NCBI GenBank assembly: GCA_003254905.1
Contig: QANU01048949.1
Span: 472,724-536,723, forward strand
Direction of reading: 5' to 3'
Source of the DNA: Nissolia schottii
Lineage: Eukaryota > Streptophyta > Magnoliopsida > Fabales > Fabaceae
DNA length: 64,000 nucleotides
Shown: positions 41,176 through 51,172 of the stretch, piece after piece
How the letters are laid out: every line of letters begins with the position of its first letter
How positions within the stretch are numbered: position 1 is the stretch's first letter
The notes under the pieces: generated by a model
The model's input: only the letters and a program-made list of their open reading frames with translations
Told to the model about the DNA's origin: nothing
Databases searched by the model: none
Made by a program: the position numbers and the translations under genes

Positions 41176-42462
41176 ATGGCTTCCCTACAAACCACAGCTA
41201 TACTTTCTTCTTCTTCTTCTTCCTGTCATTCTGTAAAGGCAGTCAACGCTTCCATCCATGTCCCAAAAGCGCCACGGTTGCCTTTTTCGGTTACAAAAGT
41301 ACCAACCAGAAAGCTTCAGATTGAGGAATTCAACGGATCAATAGACACAATTACCCCTTTAGAGGAGAGCTTCCTAACCACACAATTATACGGTGCTGTA
41401 TCTTCCAACAACTCCAAGGCACTGATTCAGCTCTACGCGATTCTAGAGGCAGTATCAGACAGAGTGGAGATGCACCACAACGTCGGCGAGCAGCGCGACA
41501 ACTGGAACAACCTCCTCCTCAACTCCATCAATATGATCACTCTCACCGCCACAACCATCACCGGCGTCGCAGCCGCCGCAAGCGGTTCCGGTGCACCGCT
41601 TCTGGCCCTGAAACTGTCCTCCGCGCTTCTGTTTTCCGCCGCCGCCGGGATGCTCCTCATCATGAACAAGATCCAGCCCTCGCAACTCGCGGAGGAGCAG
41701 CGCAACGCCACGAGGCTGTTCAAGCAGCTCCAGTCCCAAATCGAAACTAAAATTGCAATGGGAAACCCTAGCGAGGAAGACGTGAAGGGTACAATGGAGA
41801 AAGTGTTGGCGCTCGACAAAGCCTACCCGCTTCCATTGTTGGGAGCAATGCTCGAAAAATTCCCCCAAAAATTCGAGCCTGCTGTTTGGTGGCCCGAAAT
41901 CAGGAAAAGCAAAACCCTAGAAAAAGGAATTAAATCTCAGAGGAATAATAATAATAATAATGGATGGAGCGAAGAACTAGAAGCGGAAATGAGGGAAATT
42001 GTTCAAGTGGTGAAGAGGAAGGACACTGAGGACTACGAGAGGCTTGGAAGCATTGCTTTGAAGATCAACAAGAGTTTGGCAGTTGCGGGCCCCTTGCTGA
42101 CTGGGATTGCGGCGGTGGGGTCCACATTTGTAGGGAGTGGGCCCGCGTGGGCAGGCGTGGTGCCTGTCGTGGCTGGCTCGTTGGCTGCCGTAGTTAACGG
42201 GTTCGAGCACGGGGGGCAGGTGGGAATGGTGTTCGAGATGTACAGGAACTGCGGCGGCTTCTTCAAGCTGTTGGAACAGACGATTGAGGCGACGCTTGAA
42301 GAGAGTGACGTGGAGGAGAGAGAGAACGGGGAGGTGTTTGAGATGAAGGTGGCGATGAAGCTGGGAAGAAGCGTTTCCCAGCTCAGACGGCTTGCCTCCA
42401 AGTCTGCTTCCTGTTACATGGAGGGAATTGCCGTTGATGAATTCGCCAGCAAGCTTTTCTAA
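41176..42462 (+). CDS. Uncharacterised At4g22030-like protein, tandem copy 1
   Basis: Single-exon gene, 428 residues, of a plant family often labelled 'probable F-box protein At4g22030'; I see no F-box. Function is unknown. The N-terminus is Ser-rich with few acidic residues and looks like a plastid transit peptide. Landmarks: VEMHHNVGEQRDNWN (98-111); a hydrophobic hairpin-like stretch (about 116-163, VAAAASGSGAPLLALKLSSA); then amphipathic KIQPSQLAEEQRNATRLFKQLQ; KFEPAVWWPE (232-241); a second hydrophobic stretch (about 299-343); FEHGGQVGMVFEMYRNCGGFF (343-363); and the C-terminal DEFASKLF. An AAT run encodes NNNNNN at 257-262. Two hydrophobic pairs between long helices suggest membrane association. 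Paralogues lie at 45142 and 51173. The start is set by the shared MASLQ N-terminus. Confidence 0.9.
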   Translation: MASLQTTAILSSSSSSCHSVKAVNASIHVPKAPRLPFSVTKVPTRKLQIEEFNGSIDTITPLEESFLTTQLYGAVSSNNSKALIQLYAILEAVSDRVEMHHNVGEQRDNWNNLLLNSINMITLTATTITGVAAAASGSGAPLLALKLSSALLFSAAAGMLLIMNKIQPSQLAEEQRNATRLFKQLQSQIETKIAMGNPSEEDVKGTMEKVLALDKAYPLPLLGAMLEKFPQKFEPAVWWPEIRKSKTLEKGIKSQRNNNNNNGWSEELEAEMREIVQVVKRKDTEDYERLGSIALKINKSLAVAGPLLTGIAAVGSTFVGSGPAWAGVVPVVAGSLAAVVNGFEHGGQVGMVFEMYRNCGGFFKLLEQTIEATLEESDVEERENGEVFEMKVAMKLGRSVSQLRRLASKSASCYMEGIAVDEFASKLF

Positions 42463-45057
42463 CTAGCTAGCTAGCTAGCTAAGAGATTAACAGTTAATTT
42501 TGTGAAGAAGATCATGTATGATTGTATTCATTCTTTTATTCTTTCTGTATCATCATAGAATCTGTATATAGGAAAATTCTTTTATACTCCAATACTATCA
42601 TAATGCAAATTCTTACTTCTCCTTTCATTTCTTTTCTCTCCATAACTTCAAAAGCTAAAGGTATAATTAATTAATAAGGACGGAAACTATATTTGACCTG
42701 CACTTCTAAAACAATTTTTTTTTAAAAAATAATAAGTATTAAAATATAATTTTAAAAAATATTTTTTTAAATAAGGTAAAATATCATTTTTTATTAAGTT
42801 TGGTTGGTTCAACTTACAAAAAAAAAATTGACAGAAAATGAAGTTTTTAATAAAAACTACTTTATAATCGTAAATTCAACCTCTTGAAAAAAAAACTATA
42901 ATTGATATATGAATATTTTGTGTTTTCACTGTAAAAAGTATAAAATTGACTTTTTTTGCGTAATGACTTTGAATCTTATATTAAAAATATATATTATATA
43001 TTGAACCAATTATGAAAAATAAAACTCCTAAAGTTTGCATCGAAAAGAACTTAGGACGCATGATTTAAAAAATAAGAGCAAGAAGGAATTCAAAAAACAA
43101 AAACAAAAGTAAAGATACTAATACTATACGCAACTTCCATTCTCCTTGCTGCCTCCTAATCATATTTAGTATTTTCCTAATAAAAAAATGTTATTTGTAC
43201 AATAAAATTTGGACAACAATTATATAATCACAAAAGTATGAATTTTATCATAGAGAGGAAAATAATGATTTGTAAAAAAATAATTCAAATTTTATTGTAC
43301 ATATAACATTCCTCATTAAAAAATTGTTAGCATACAAGAATTTTTCTATGTAGGAATGGATTTTGTAGTATTTTCGTCTTTGATTTAGTATTTATTGTAA
43401 AATTAATTGAGTGCACTACTTATGAAGAAGATACTAATTTTTTTTTAGGAAAAAATTATTTATTTATGACAATAAATAAAGTTCATATCAGTGGATAATT
43501 AATTAATTAATTATATTTATATATGGGTATATATAACATATTTTTGTTGGCATTATTTCTTGTCAATAATATTTATTTTGGATTTATTTATTTTATAATC
43601 AAACGCATGTACCCTATATTCCTCGATGTTGAATATTAATGTGCTGATAAAGACTACAAAAGAGATATATAACTAAGTGGAGCATGTTTTGATAATTCGT
43701 ATGGGCAATGACCTGAAATTCAAAGTAAGAATAAAACAATTAATGGTCGTATAATCGCAGCCATGGTATTGAAACAGTAAAAGCTACTACAAAAATGAAA
43801 GATAATAGGATGAGAATTATTTATGATAATTTGAAAACAACTACTACTACTATTAAAAGGTGTGGGGCTGGCAAGAGTGTTGTCACCTAGTCGTAGTCAT
43901 TGTATTGAAATACTTACTATACGTTACAGATTTAACCTATTCCTAACTTATAATTTTTGGTAACTGAGATACATAAGAATACACAATATGACATATCAGT
44001 TCATTCCTTATCACACCTCGAGACAACTAATCTAAGTGTATTGCATCTCAAGATTGTTCGACTAAGGAACAATAACCCTTATACAATAATAATGACCATG
44101 AATAACCACCATCATATTTACAAGCGACAGTTTCATGCTTCAAGAGCATCATCAAGGCTTTAAACAACCCAATTAAGCTTCATTATGAGTTGTTACGCAT
44201 ATATTAAAAGTTACTCAATACCTATAAACGTATACCTACATAATGAGACTATATAAAGCAAAGACACTACACATAGTAAGACATGTTCTGTTCATTTTAT
44301 ACCCATATAAGAAAAACACTTACTTGAGCGTCGGAGTATCTTTTACAAATACCACTATCGTCGTCCATATTCTCATTGAAGTCTTGAAGCTAAATTCATC
44401 TCTCCGAGTTCCTAAGTTATACATTAGGGCCCGAGTTTTGTCCTATCTCGATACTAACGGAATTATACCTAACACTATTTATAACGCTTCTCATTTGAGG
44501 TTATGGGACATTACATGACTCATTAACCATTTAGTATTCGATGAAATTTTAACCATCTAAGTCGTTGATGAGATTGTATGACTCATTAACCATTGAAAGT
44601 TACATTCTATTCTATGATGAATGTTAATGGACAAGGTGTTCCAAAACCAATCCAAAATAACATTACTCTTCTCAATTTATTTTATTTTTTGATATTTTGC
44701 AACTAGAAATACTATGTGTATAATATAAATGTGAATAATAAAAGTTAATTATCGTAAAAATATGAATCTCATTGTACTCACATTATTAAACCTATGATTT
44801 TGTAAGAGAGTTGAATATTGTCGTTCACCTTGTATCCTTTTTTTTGTTGCTTGCAAGTAATAGAGTGCAGCTAGCTAGCCTTATAATAAGTATGGTTTCA
44901 CTGCGTGGCAAGCAGAGATCCAAGCGTAGATCAGCAAATGGCTGGAAATTTTGAACCGACCAAGTCAATTGAGTTATTTAGCCAGTCAGCAATGCCTTAT
45001 AGTATTTGATTCTGACCTCTTCCTCCTGTTCCAATCCATCCGGTGGTTCGTTAATAC
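42463..45057. other. Intergenic between copies 1 and 2
   Basis: A (CTAG)n run follows the copy 1 stop codon directly (about 42463-42481). The rest is AT-rich non-coding DNA, with an LTR relic at 44240-44400 described separately. Direct repeats of 'gactcattaaccatt' at about 44517 and 44580 have no other context. Confidence 0.55.
44240..44400 (+). mobile_element. Relic of a Tat-lineage gypsy LTR (U3/R/U5 part)
   Basis: 'acttgagcgtcggagt' at 44322-44338 is identical to the R/U5 motif of the gypsy LTR at 6833-6848. A TATA-like 'tatataaag' lies about 75 bp upstream (44251). No pol sequence flanks it, so it is a solo-LTR fragment. Edges are not defined. Confidence 0.6.
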
Positions 45058-45065
45058 TATAAATA
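45058..45065 (+). promoter_or_regulatory. TATA box of tandem-family copy 2
   Basis: TATAAATA lies 77 bp before the start codon at 45142. A W-box core (AGTCAA, inverted TTGACT) lies at about 44963-44968. Copies 1 and 3 have the same arrangement. Confidence 0.6.
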
Positions 45066-45141
45066 ACTGCCACCCACCCACTCACAACATTAAATCTCCT
45101 AATTAAACACAAACCAAACCATAATCTTCATCACGGCAACC

Positions 45142-46425
45142 ATGATCTCCATACACGCCTCCTCAACTCTACAAAATTCCTTGTCTTCAAAGAGAGTAAA
45201 CGCCGCAATCCGTATCCCAAAGACGGCGAGAGTGATCAAGATGTTACCTACAAGAGACCTGGTTGCCGAGTTGAAGCTCACAGACTCGTTACTTGAAAAG
45301 CATAACAACAATAATGTCACCACCAACACCACACACTCACACAATAACTCTGCACCCTCCAAGTCCACCACCATTCACCGCCTCTACGCCGTCTTAGAGA
45401 CCGTAGCTGAAAGAGTAGAAATGCACAAAAACGTCGGGGAGCAGCGCGACAACTGGAACTCCCTCCTCCTCAACAACACCAACATGATCACACTCGCCGC
45501 TTCCACAATCGCCGGCGTCGCAACCGCCGCAAGTGGCAGCGACGGCGCTGCGCCCGTTTTAGCTCTCAAACTGTCGTCAGCTCTGTTGTTTTCGGCGGCC
45601 ACCGGGATGCTTCTAGTCATGAACAAGATCCAGCCGTCGCAGCTGGCGGAGGAACAACGCAAGGCGGCGAGGCTGTTTAAGCAGCTCCAGACACAAATCG
45701 AAACCGCAATCGCAATCGGAAACGCCACTGAGGAAGATGTGAAGGGTTCAATCGACAAGATTCTCGCAATCGACAAGGCCTACCCACTTCCCCTGTTGGG
45801 AGGGGCTATGATTGAAAAGTTCCCTGCAAAATTCGAAGCTGCTGTTTGGTGGCCAGAAATCAGGAAAAGTAGTAATACCAAACAAGAAGGAATTAATAAA
45901 TCTCAGAGGAATGTTAATATTAATGGATGGAGTGAAGAGCTGGAAACAGAAATGAGGGAGGTTGTTGAGGTTGTGAAGAGGAAAGACGTTGAAGATTACG
46001 AGAGGCTAGGAAGCAAGGCGCTGAAGATGCACAAGGCGTTGGCAATTGCAGGGCCGTTGCTGACTGGCATTGCAGCAGTGGGGTCCACCTTCTTGGGGAC
46101 AGGTGGGGAGTGGGCAGGTGTGCTGGCTGCTACCGCTGGCTCGCTGGCTGCCACCATCAATGCGTTTGAGCATGGTGGGCAAGTGGGGATGGTGTTTGAG
46201 ATGTACAGAAATTGCGGCGGCTTTTTCCAACTTTTGGAAGAGACCGTTGAGGCCACGCTGGAAGAGAAGGACCTTGAAAAAAGGGAGAACGGGGAGGTGT
46301 TTGAAATGAAGATGGCTTTGCAACTGGGAAGGAGTGTGTCGCAGCTGAGACAACTCGCCTCCAAATCTGCATCATGTCGAAGCGAAGGGATCGCCGTCGA
46401 TGAATTTGCCAGCAAGCTTTTCTAA
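45142..46425 (+). CDS. Uncharacterised At4g22030-like protein, tandem copy 2
   Basis: Single-exon paralogue, 427 residues, aligned along its whole length with copies 1 and 3. The N-terminus differs most (MISIHASSTLQNSLSSKR) and includes a Thr/Asn/His-rich insert (about 53-72). The core is kept: VEMHKNVGEQRDNWNSLLLN, KIQPSQLAEEQRKAARLFKQ, KFEAAVWWPE, FEHGGQVGMVFEMYRNCGGFF and DEFASKLF. The hydrophobic pairs are at about 117-165 and 299-342. It has no recognisable catalytic motif. The N-terminal signal again looks plastidial but is weaker than in copy 1. The reading frame is clean, so the copy is presumably expressed. The role is unknown. Confidence 0.9.
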   Translation: MISIHASSTLQNSLSSKRVNAAIRIPKTARVIKMLPTRDLVAELKLTDSLLEKHNNNNVTTNTTHSHNNSAPSKSTTIHRLYAVLETVAERVEMHKNVGEQRDNWNSLLLNNTNMITLAASTIAGVATAASGSDGAAPVLALKLSSALLFSAATGMLLVMNKIQPSQLAEEQRKAARLFKQLQTQIETAIAIGNATEEDVKGSIDKILAIDKAYPLPLLGGAMIEKFPAKFEAAVWWPEIRKSSNTKQEGINKSQRNVNINGWSEELETEMREVVEVVKRKDVEDYERLGSKALKMHKALAIAGPLLTGIAAVGSTFLGTGGEWAGVLAATAGSLAATINAFEHGGQVGMVFEMYRNCGGFFQLLEETVEATLEEKDLEKRENGEVFEMKMALQLGRSVSQLRQLASKSASCRSEGIAVDEFASKLF

Positions 46426-46588
46426 GAGAAAAATTTAAGCAAAATGTTTCTCTTGCTCTCTTCCATTCATTATTTGACATATCATTAATTTTGTCTCTTA
46501 AAATATTAACATATATTGATATGTAAAGTGTTACATAGTAGAGAATAAGAGAAATTTCTTACTCTAAGAGTGAGCTTTTCTTAAGCTA
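46426..46588. other. 3' flank of copy 2
   Basis: 3' UTR-like AT-rich sequence up to the left edge of the TIR element. No feature is seen. Confidence 0.5.
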
Positions 46589-48405
46589 TGAACATGTTAA
46601 TTAATTGGGCCATGATTATTTCACCATAGGTAGTTGCACACCTGGGGCAATAACTACCCACAACACCGCACTCTCAAAAGACGTGTCCACTCTCTCAAAA
46701 CGCGCGTGTGACACACCCACTCATTAAATCCAACAGCACGCCAACCGTTCGGATTTCGTCTTAGAGCGCCATCCTTTCTTCTCTCACATAACCTTTCTTC
46801 TCTCGTCTTCATCCAACAAACACAACCTTCTCGTCTTCCTCTCAGTCACTGCTTCTTCTTCGCCCTTCTTCTGCAACAGCATTTTTCAACTCTTCTATCG
46901 TAAGACTTTCTCAAGATACAACCCTTACTAGTTCATTTTCTTTTTGCAAGTTAATCATCGAACCTTTTTGCTATTTTAGTTCACGTCAACTTTCCTTTCG
47001 CTATTTTTGCTTGTGATCAAAACCTTTTTCATTTTGGCTAAATATTGGTTATGTCTTGTTGCTTACGAAAGTTACGTCTTATTTTATGAACGATTGTGTC
47101 TAAAAATGACAAAGGTTGTGTCTGAGTAAAGCAAACAGTTGTGTCTAGGATATGAAAAGGGTTGTGTCTGAAAAGAATAAAAAGTTGTGTTTGAGTGAAA
47201 TAAATGATTGCGTCTGAGTGAAACAAATGGTTGTGTCTGAGTAAAACAAAAGGTTGTGTCTAAGATATGAAAAACATTGTGTCTGAGTAAAATAAATGGT
47301 TGTGTTTAAGATACGAAAAGGATTGTGTCTTTGTAAAATAAATGGTTGTATCTCGTTCTCTACTACGGTTGTGTCTGGTGTTGGTGAGTTGATTGTAACG
47401 CTTTATGGTTATATCTAATAAGAGAAAACTAGTTAGGCGTGTCTACGTTATGTACACTAATTTGTGGGTTTCTGGATGAAATAGTTGTGTATCCCTCTCC
47501 GTGAATGTAATATTTTTTGCTCCACCAACTTCATGTAACAAAGAGTTATAAGTCTTGTATATTCGTACCCCTACACTATCATTCACCTCAATCCTCCTTT
47601 TTGCAAACATTGGTATGCATCTATTGGTTAAAACATAACTTTATTTAATTCATTCGTTAAAATATCTTCAGGTTCTTCAACGTTTGACACCATCATAGTT
47701 GCATTCTCGTCATATGTTGCTAAAACAATTCTTCATTGTTAATGTCAGTGGTACCTTGAGTTGGAATGCTGGGCCACGTAGCACACTTTCTGTGAAGTAG
47801 GACACAACGACTATGTTATAAGAGACCTAACCATTATTGAGTTTTAGACACAACCAGTGTTATATAAGATACAACTATCTTATTATAAGAGACCTAACTT
47901 TCATTTTATTTTAGACCTAATCGTTGTTTATCTTCAGACACAGCTATTGTTGATCTTTAGACACAACATTTGTTTATCTTTAGACACAACCGTCATGTAT
48001 TATAATTACCTTCCAACAATGTGGGTTGGGGCGGCGCCACTGTAGCATATTTGAAATCCAACAACTCCATGAACGAAAGCTCCTTGCCAAATAAATTTAG
48101 GGGATTCGGCATCAACGGCTCCATAACGCAGAACAGAGATGAAAAACGAATAGAGAAGAAAACACAGAGATGAAAAAGAACAAGATGAAGAGCAACAACT
48201 ATATCGAAGAGCAAACGAATAAGAAAACACAGAGCAAAACCAGAGCAAGACCGGGAGAGTGAGAAAACCCAGGGAGGTGAAGGAGGCGGTTATCTCAAAG
48301 AAGACGCATAGTTCGTTAGGGTGAGCACTTTGCTGACTCAACCAATTGTTTTATAAAATAGGGTAGGTGTGCAAGAATAATTATCCTAATTAATTATTTG
48401 TGTTC
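46589..48405. mobile_element. Non-autonomous TIR transposon with inverted subterminal GTTGTGTCT arrays
   Basis: Both ends share imperfect terminal repeats: left 'ttaattaattggg..atgattatt...gcacacct' (about 46597-46643), right the inverse 'aggtgtgc.agaataattatcctaattaatta' (about 48363-48395), with 'atgaaca' just outside on each side. Inside the left end, 47040-47370 carries about ten copies of gttgtgtct-(g/a)ag in direct orientation. Near the right end, 47790-48000 carries about eight copies of the inverse, agacacaac or agacctaac. Opposed arrays of a short motif next to the termini are typical of CACTA- or hAT-like elements, where transposase binds. No transposase is encoded. A CT-rich, cag-rich stretch lies at 46740-46880. 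Confidence 0.7.
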
Positions 48406-49560
48406 ATTTGACTTTGTTGTCTTAAAACTTATAAATGTACATGATCTTTCAATATTCTTTTAGTTTTTTAAGATATCAAGAATACGTGTCTCTTTTGTTA
48501 TATGAATGAAAAATGGGATCTGCTCTGCAACATAGATAGTATTTGGTCTTCTACGATCATGAATGCGTGTTTCTTTCTTTTATATAATATTAATGTGATC
48601 TGCAACATTTGGTCTCCTACGATATTTGATTCAAGAATTATTTTTTCATGATACTCTGACAGCTTAATATTTTTGACTTTTTCAAAGCAGCTAATTAAAT
48701 GTTCACTCTATTAAATATAATTTGATGATGCATATAATAGCTGAAATGTGTGATCCTTGTTAAAGCTCTATGAATGTGCCATGGATATTTATATTTTAGG
48801 TAGAATAATTGATGAGGATCTATTCAATTCAAATGACATCAATGACATAAAAAAACAAAAAGGATATATTTTTCTTCTTCCAAATTCGGTAGGAAGTACG
48901 CAAAGGTTTAGTGGCTATTCAAGGGTATCAAATTAATATTTAGTGGCTGATATATACTCATCAACTTCTGATCTTGAAACATTCGTTTATACATATCCTA
49001 TTCATTTATTTATTTTTACAAGTTTTTTTATACATATAATTTTTTTTGAAAAAGTAAAATATATTATTTAATATTAGTGACTGACTATAAAATATCAATA
49101 CTAATACTTAATAAACCTCAACTGTTAAATATATGTTGCAATTGCAACCTATAATATAATATGAGAAATGTTATTTGTATAATTTTGTGTCTATATTTAC
49201 ACTAATAAAAAGAGTTTTTAGCAAGGTATAAGGGTTTCATTTTTTTTAAAATGAAATAACTTTAAAATTCGTGATCAACATCTATCTTATAAATAAAAAT
49301 GGATTTATATTATGTGAAATGAGTAGTTGTTTCCGATTGCGGATGGAAACCCAAAAAATAGAAAGAGTTCTTGCGGCCAGCAACTAGCCTGTGGTCATAA
49401 GACCAAATTTATGTATAATAATTGATAGTTGTTTATTTTATATACAGTCCAACTAAAAATCAACTATATAAAAGAAAATGAGAAAATTTCAATGTCAAAA
49501 TTTATGTTTGACTTCATATAATCGACTGTCGACTACATTCACTTTAAATCCATGAGAAAA

Positions 49561-49608
<48 letters not shown>

Positions 49609-50545
49609 CATCATCATTATTATCATCATCTTGATATTTAACAATGCTTTAAATTTATTTTTATTTTATTTTATTGGATCCATGAAATCTCACAAATTTT
49701 AATTAAAACCAGGAAGATGCTAGGAGAGACAATAATCCCGAAGATTCTTACAACATGAAGGATAGAGAAGAAGTACAATTAAAACCTGTCATTATTTGAA
49801 AAATGATTTTTGTATATGTAACGGGATATCTTTAAAATAAACACATTGAGTTATCATCTAAACATTTAGGAATGAATCTCCATATTTTTTTCTCCTCAAT
49901 ATTTAAGTGACATTATATTCCTTTTAAGATGTGTCATAAAATAATATAAATAACATTATTCTTATTATTTAACATCAATTGGATTCATTTCCATTGGTTT
50001 ATAATGATTTTAAGAGTTTGGCAATCAGGCCAATCCTGCACACGTTGAAGATTTTGTCACTTAAGATCTTCCACAATCTCATGCATATATCACTGCTTTC
50101 TTGAGAGTTTATCACGGTGTCAAAGATACATGAATCGATCGTAGGTACAATATCTAACATGCTGAGTTCAAATCACGTTAACTCTGTCCCAACATCAGCA
50201 CGTGGCGAGACCCTTTGCCTTGGTTTGTCCTTAATTATCTTAATTGTCTAGATCTATTATCTCTGAGTGATTGTTCAGGTGTACTAATAATATCACAAGG
50301 ACGGTCTTAAAGATATGCATAGTAGCGTTATTAAGACATTAAGTTCCGTCTCTCGTACATATCACATAATCCACATATGATTTAAGTGTGAAATTCATGA
50401 TGTAAATAAAAAATGAGGCTCAGTATTTACACTAAATTAATATCCAAAGTACATTTTTTTTTAAAGATAATTGGCAGTACTCTTAAGAAAGACAGTAAGA
50501 TATTAAATGATGATATACATAGTTGATAATTCTAACACTTCCAGG
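48406..50545. other. Intergenic, AT-rich, with an (ATT)n microsatellite at 49562-49620
   Basis: A long ATT/ATC trinucleotide run is the only clear feature. The rest is AT-rich and shows no gene or terminal repeats. Confidence 0.6.
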
Positions 50546-50660
50546 ACCACCATTCAACTATACTGTCATACAGGCTATCGTGACAGAATAGAAATGCAAT
50601 TATGCACCAACATTATTGGAGACCAACGCTGGCAGCACTTGTATTCTACTAATATTTTCC
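50546..50660 (+). pseudogene. Relic of a fourth At4g22030-like copy
   Basis: Translating from 50546 gives TTIQLYCHTGYRDRIEMQ, then NIIGDQRWQHLYSTNIF. This lines up with TTIHRLYAVLETVAERVEMH, then NVGEQRDNWNSLLLNNTNM of copy 2. The nucleotide match is clearest at 'gacagaatagaaatgca' against 'gacagagtggagatgca' of copy 3. Only about 115 bp is recognisable, with no flanking gene parts. It is a decayed fragment of the same family lying 0.5 kb upstream of copy 3. Confidence 0.55.
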
Positions 50661-50969
50661 TCGATTGAAAAACCCTAAGAATATTGTAAAATATTAATTA
50701 CTAATGTAAATTGTATTCTTATAAATGATTTATTTTTATTTTTTCTTTTACTTTCACAAAATAAATAATGAAAATTAAACAAGAAAGTGATTTTGATCAT
50801 ACCAACTACAAAGAAAAAGCTGCAAATAGGTATGCGGGAATGCAGACAAAAATGCCGCTTCTCGTCTGAAAGCGAGGGCATGGGATGGGATTGGTAGCAG
50901 TAACCGAGTATGCATGGTTTGTATGTAAATTACAAGAAATAAGAAATTTATAACACAAGGAATGAAATT

Positions 50970-51060
50970 GTCAAAGGTTAGCTCTGTCAACCCTCAACAG
51001 CCAGTCAACAGTTTCCTTATCTGACCCTTTCTCCTCATTTCACACTGCCTCCTATAAATA
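50970..51060 (+). promoter_or_regulatory. Promoter of tandem-family copy 3: three W-box cores and TATA box
   Basis: Inverted TTGAC cores lie at 50970-50974, 50986-50990 and 51004-51008, and TATAAATA at 51053-51060, about 113 bp before the start at 51173. Clustered W-boxes are typical of pathogen- or wound-responsive plant promoters; this inference is not tested. Confidence 0.5.
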
Positions 51061-51172
51061 CTCTCTACCCCCAACAGTCTCATCCGTCAAACCAAGCTAG
51101 CTTCAACATTCATCACTCATCACAATTCCAAATACACCCACCAAGAACAATAGAGACAGATCTTAACTAGTT

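Noticed and set aside
41433..42401. Long antisense ORFs inside tandem-family copy 1, repeated in copies 2 and 3
   Set aside because: They lie fully opposite well-supported genes, follow the codon bias of the sense strand and show no domain, so they are shadows.
47040..48000. CRISPR-like spaced repeats (gttgtgtct array)
   Set aside because: This is a plant nuclear sequence. Units are short, degenerate and irregularly spaced, and the inverted partner array with terminal repeats fits a transposon.
48006..48341. 111-codon minus-strand ORF in the right end of the TIR element
   Set aside because: Ser/Phe-rich low-complexity text from a purine-rich tract; no transposase-like motif.
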